The notes under the pieces: generated by a model | What the model saw: only the letters and a program-made list of their open reading frames with translations | The model's database searches: none | What the model was told of the DNA's origin: nothing | Position numbers and translations under genes: made by a program | Source of the DNA: Candidatus Uhrbacteria bacterium | GTDB taxonomy: Bacteria > Patescibacteriota > Patescibacteriia > JACQRZ01 | DNA length: 41,187 nucleotides | Assembly (NCBI GenBank): GCA_016186045.1 | Contig: JACPMJ010000015.1 | Span: 1-41,187, forward strand | Reading direction: 5' to 3' | In this document: positions 37,184 to 41,187 of the stretch, one piece after another | Numbering within the stretch: position 1 is the first letter of the stretch | Layout: every line of letters begins with the position of its first letter

Positions 37184-40100
37184 AAACACGAGCACCGTCC
37201 CGTCTCCCCAGCCGGAGTAGTTTTCCAGCGCGACGCCCACCGTATTTCCCGGTTCCGTGGCGCGCATGGCGACACCGGCGATACTGGAAGACGTGAGATA
37301 ATCTCCGCTATGAATGGGGCCGTTTTCCAAAGATACCTTTACCGGTACGCGACCGGCGAGGGCGACGGGTGGTTTTGTACCTCTTATAAATCTGTCCGGC
37401 TTTGAGCCGAGCTTCAGATCGCTTCCCTCAAAAAGCAGGGCGGGCGAACCGGAGACGATTCCCACTATCTCTCCCTGATAACTCTTTGATGATTTTTCTA
37501 ATTTTTTATCTTTCTCTCCTATCACGAGTACATCCCCTACCTCCACATCTTCGCTTGTCTCATACAGCTCCGCGACATCCAGACCAATGCGATCGCGTGA
37601 GAGTGCGAGCTTTTGTTTTGGATCAACCGCACTTAAGAGTCCTCTATCAAGAGCTGATACGTTTATTTCTCCACCGTTTACATCGAGCATAGCGAGGGGA
37701 TTTGTAGTGTTTATGCCGAGCTTGCCGTTCTTTACTATAATATCTCCATTAAACACGCCGGCATAATTTGCGGAACCTTTTTTTGCATAAAGCGCGGTCC
37801 ACCCCATTTTCAGTTCACTTTCAAGATGTGTAAGACCGGATAATTCCGTACCGTCTAAATTACCTCCGGGGTATGTAACCTTAAAATTTCTATTATTAAC
37901 GTCGCCTCGATTACCTACGATATCTAATGTCGCCCCGGGAGTCGCAGTGCCGATACCGACACTGCCATTTAACGTAAAAAATGTTTTTTTGACTTGGATT
38001 TGAACTTGGAAGAGTTGTTTAAACTTACTCCTCCTCCCCCTATAATTATAATAGCACCAATCACCATCTGTAGAATTTCCCGTATAGATATCTTCAGGTG
38101 AAGTATCTTTTATAGTAAAAGAACATTCTGGATTTCCAGTACCCCTTATAGCATTTCCACTCTTAGTATATTGCGTGATTGAAGACGAAACACTTATCTC
38201 CCCTTTTGACACGAAATTTCCCGTAATCTGCATATTGCCATTCACATCAAGCTTATACGCTGGCGTCGTAGTGCCAATGCCGACGTTGCCGCCGGTATAA
38301 TAAATGTCTCTGTTTGTTCCTGTCATAAACGGAGAGACTCCATTTATACCAGGCTGTCCCGGATCTCCTCTTTTTGCAAGAAGATTCCAATACTCCCATG
38401 CTTTATTATTATTAGAACTAGCATTAGCGCCTCCTGTTCCATTGCTGTCCGTGATCCGTTTCGTAGCAAAAGTGCCCCCTCCTAGCGCTGGTTTCGATGG
38501 TTGAATCCCTACTCCTCCACCCCATATCGGGGTTGTGCCTTTACTAGGAGCACCTTCAGTAGGGGCTCCACCACACGATGGTGGCGCTATTTTCCCATCA
38601 TTGTTTTGTATCGCAATCCATGAGGAATAGTCACAAAAAACCACGTCATTTATTTTATAATTTATATCTTTCTTCCACTCTCCTTTCCATACCATTCCGG
38701 GTGGACCTTGTAGTCCCGTCGGATCACCTTTCCATTTTCCAGTAGAATCAATTACTGTGCTTGTGCCTATTTTAAATTCCGTCGCCTGGATAGTGCCATT
38801 TACGTAAATATTACCACCAAAATTTGAACTCTGCCCATTTCCGCGAATTTCAGTAGCTGTCACACCTGATCCACCCAAATTAAGATAGCCATAATCTCTA
38901 TCTGCAATATGCAAACTGATCTTAGTATTTTTTCCGGCGGCACTCACAAGAAGACCATTGTTTCCGGAGCCATTAATATGAAGTATTTTTTCCGGCGTGG
39001 TGGTGCCAATACCGACACGTAAATTCTTCTGATCGGTGTATAACACATTTTGTATATTCCGTTCACCAATGTTCGCCACCCTATTCCTTAACATTTCTAA
39101 GTTACTTCCAGACATATATGATATCACGTTTCCAAGTATTTTCTGTCCGTTCGATGTTCCTGTTAAATACCCCGTCTGATCATGAAACCAAATACCACCT
39201 CTTTCGCTTTCACCGATAATGCCAGTGATTTTAGTAGGATCGCCCGTCTTTTTATAAAGTGCTATAAACTCTGAGGAAACAGAAGTGATAATTTTCCCAG
39301 TATCTCCATAGTCTCCAATATTTGTTGCAGAACGATAATTTCGTGTGATAATATGATTCGCATCCGCACTTGAGGCGTAACCAGACGTAGAACCCCATGT
39401 ATTTTTATTCCATTCGATATATCCGGTTATAGGATATGTTCCCGTATCACTATCATTTCCGATTGTAATCACATTCTTTCCATATTTTTTCCAAAGATCA
39501 TATGCTTTACTACTTGCATTACCAACACTCCATGCATAGTTATCTATAATATAAATATCATAATCCTTAGCGGCAAGCTGATCTGCGTTTAAAGAGATGT
39601 CTACGTCCGCGACAGAAAAATAGTTATTCTTTTTGAGCCATGTCCATGTTGGGGCTCCCTTATCGGGATCATTTGATCCTTCATTGGGATACCATGTCGC
39701 ATAACTTATAAGTAGTGCTCGCGGTTTTTCGCCAACATTTGAAATTTCACCCCACGCAGTTTTACAGTCGCCATTTATACAAAGCCCTGTCGAGCTGACA
39801 TTTCCCGAGACATTCACGTTTCCGGCGACATCCAGCTTCGCCCCGGGACTCGTAGTGCCGATGCCAACGTTGCCGCCAAAGTATCCGTTTTCGTATGTAT
39901 TTGGTCCTTTGGGTTGATACGCAGTTGCAATACTTCCACTTTCAAGTTGCGCCCCATATACATAATACGAAACTTCTGAATTAATATTCAGGTATACATG
40001 AAGGGCGGAATTATCTGAAAGAGAGCTATTATCCACCGTTCCGGCCGTTCCAGTCAGAATACAGCGCTTCCACGTGTTTGCAGTCAGCCCGCAGGTATTA

Positions 40101-41187
40101 CTTGCAAATGTGTCTTTATCTCCCGCCCGACGAAAGACACTTTGAATAGTCGTATCTACTGATGGCTTTACCCAAAATGAAAATGTGAATGTCTTACCGC
40201 GAACGTCAGCCATACCATGGCTTGCGGTATGTAGTTGAGTTCTATAGTCTCCCCCACTACCACCTGTCTGAAACAATTTTCCAACAGCTCCTGTTATGCC
40301 ATCTGGTCGCACTTGAATTTCTTGCGTCCAAATAATGGGAGCTTTCCCATAATTACAAGAGCTCCAATCATCTTCTGCGCCACCACAATTTACTGCGTTT
40401 GTCCCATTTGTATTTGTTCCAAGAGTATCTGTTTTGTGTACAAAATTTTGCGCGCTTGCCGAGCTTATTGAGCCCCAGTCTCTACAATCTCCTTTAATAC
40501 AAAGTTGATTGGATGTATTTATGTTTCCATTCACGTCAAGCTTATACGCTGGTGTAGTGGTGCCGATGCCGACTTTGCCTTCACTATCTATTACTATTCT
40601 CGGTCCTAAGGCATTACCTGTAAAGAATCTAAGGTTAGCACCGTCACTTAGTGTTTGAATAAACCCACCTGCACTGTCTGCTCCAAATTCTGCCTTCTTT
40701 CCGCCATTTTCTGTATCCGATACTCTGACCGCTACTTGGCCAACCCGTGAGATCTCAAGACCACCACCATTAATTGTCGGCTCCGCAGTCCCAATGCCGA
40801 CGTTGCCGGTGGTTCCGACGATAAGATTCGCGGTCGTGCCACCATCAGTCGATATGAGGAGTTTTTGACTCTGTGTTCTAAGTACAACATCGCCCACGGC
40901 GCTTCCCGTAATGAAGCCATTCGCCGCACCAGTGACACCGAAGAATCCTTTGTTTGTACTATTAAGACTCACAACAATCCCGGAATTACCGGTGCTATTT
41001 TCATCCACACGTACGAACTTACCTGTGCCACTCAAAGTTAGCAAGTCAGCCGGCGTAGTAGTGCCAATGCCTACGTTGCCTTTATCATTAATACGCATTC
41101 TTTCGGTAGCGCTTCCAGCGATACCTCCTGTGGTAAACGAAATATGACCTTGAGCGCCAACTTCAAGTTCTGCATCACCACCTTGCG
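37079..41187 (-). CDS. Giant modular fibre/adhesin-like protein (5' end outside the window)
   Basis: Iterated NVGIGTTxPxxKLDVxGN modules, collagen-like GxPGxxG stretches, LCIxGDC motifs. The frame stays open from the first ATG (41098) to the window edge (QGGDAELEVGAQGHISFTTGGIAGSATERMRIND). Confidence 0.88.
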   Translation of the reverse strand, partial: QGGDAELEVGAQGHISFTTGGIAGSATERMRINDKGNVGIGTTTPADLLTLSGTGKFVRVDENSTGNSGIVVSLNSTNKGFFGVTGAANGFITGSAVGDVVLRTQSQKLLISTDGGTTANLIVGTTGNVGIGTAEPTINGGGLEISRVGQVAVRVSDTENGGKKAEFGADSAGGFIQTLSDGANLRFFTGNALGPRIVIDSEGKVGIGTTTPAYKLDVNGNINTSNQLCIKGDCRDWGSISSASAQNFVHKTDTLGTNTNGTNAVNCGGAEDDWSSCNYGKAPIIWTQEIQVRPDGITGAVGKLFQTGGSGGDYRTQLHTASHGMADVRGKTFTFSFWVKPSVDTTIQSVFRRAGDKDTFASNTCGLTANTWKRCILTGTAGTVDNSSLSDNSALHVYLNINSEVSYYVYGAQLESGSIATAYQPKGPNTYENGYFGGNVGIGTTSPGAKLDVAGNVNVSGNVSSTGLCINGDCKTAWGEISNVGEKPRALLISYATWYPNEGSNDPDKGAPTWTWLKKNNYFSVADVDISLNADQLAAKDYDIYIIDNYAWSVGNASSKAYDLWKKYGKNVITIGNDSDTGTYPITGYIEWNKNTWGSTSGYASSADANHIITRNYRSATNIGDYGDTGKIITSVSSEFIALYKKTGDPTKITGIIGESERGGIWFHDQTGYLTGTSNGQKILGNVISYMSGSNLEMLRNRVANIGERNIQNVLYTDQKNLRVGIGTTTPEKILHINGSGNNGLLVSAAGKNTKISLHIADRDYGYLNLGGSGVTATEIRGNGQSSNFGGNIYVNGTIQATEFKIGTSTVIDSTGKWKGDPTGLQGPPGMVWKGEWKKDINYKINDVVFCDYSSWIAIQNNDGKIAPPSCGGAPTEGAPSKGTTPIWGGGVGIQPSKPALGGGTFATKRITDSNGTGGANASSNNNKAWEYWNLLAKRGDPGQPGINGVSPFMTGTNRDIYYTGGNVGIGTTTPAYKLDVNGNMQITGNFVSKGEISVSSSITQYTKSGNAIRGTGNPECSFTIKDTSPEDIYTGNSTDGDWCYYNYRGRRSKFKQLFQVQIQVKKTFFTLNGSVGIGTATPGATLDIVGNRGDVNNRNFKVTYPGGNLDGTELSGLTHLESELKMGWTALYAKKGSANYAGVFNGDIIVKNGKLGINTTNPLAMLDVNGGEINVSALDRGLLSAVDPKQKLALSRDRIGLDVAELYETSEDVEVGDVLVIGEKDKKLEKSSKSYQGEIVGIVSGSPALLFEGSDLKLGSKPDRFIRGTKPPVALAGRVPVKVSLENGPIHSGDYLTSSSIAGVAMRATEPGNTVGVALENYSGWGDGTVLVFVNIGEKNTSAAIKELQKTNQDLQKRLDEIEKKVR
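37947..41080 (-). repeat. Dispersed ~30-bp repeats encoding NVGIGT(T/A)xP
   Basis: Copies of gtgcc(a/g)at(g/a)cc(g/a)ac near 37947, 38271, 39003, 39855, 40559, 40788 and 41061. Confidence 0.85.

Noticed and set aside
37947-41187. Evenly repeated ~30-bp motif as a CRISPR array
   Set aside because: Repeats are in frame, encode NVGIGTTxP, and are separated by hundreds of coding bases of unequal length.

Overview
The window looks like a chromosomal segment of a Candidate Phyla Radiation (Patescibacteria, Parcubacteria-like) bacterium using the standard bacterial code (TGA acts as a stop, e.g. at nrdA). Recognisable core genes: nrdA-nrdB, an oligosaccharide flippase, rpsF-ssb-rpsR-efp, recA, a RodZ-like gene, ftsK, rpoB-rpoC, ileS-ruvA-femAB, pilT and three tRNAs (Lys-CTT, Arg-TCG, Arg-CCG). 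Accessory content: a Thr/Pro-linker lipoprotein, a VapBC-like pair, a membrane-anchored serpin, a SpoIID/LytB-like protein, and a very large modular fibre-like protein cut by the right edge. Two regions stand out. (1) At 34.5-37.2 kb, the coding sequence for the extreme C-terminus of the fibre gene occurs four times as progressively shortened copies. These copies bound three two-gene toxin-antitoxin-like modules (DUF4258/DUF2283, MntA/HepT, RelE with antitoxin), and one copy is fused in frame to HepT. (2) At 13-495 and about 3.31-4.60 kb there are two compositionally foreign, GC-rich transcription units encoding unrecognised proteins, each with a long structured leader; the second has a structured 3' region and its own terminator. 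All calls come from reading the sequence by eye. No database search was run, and family names rest on recognised motifs.
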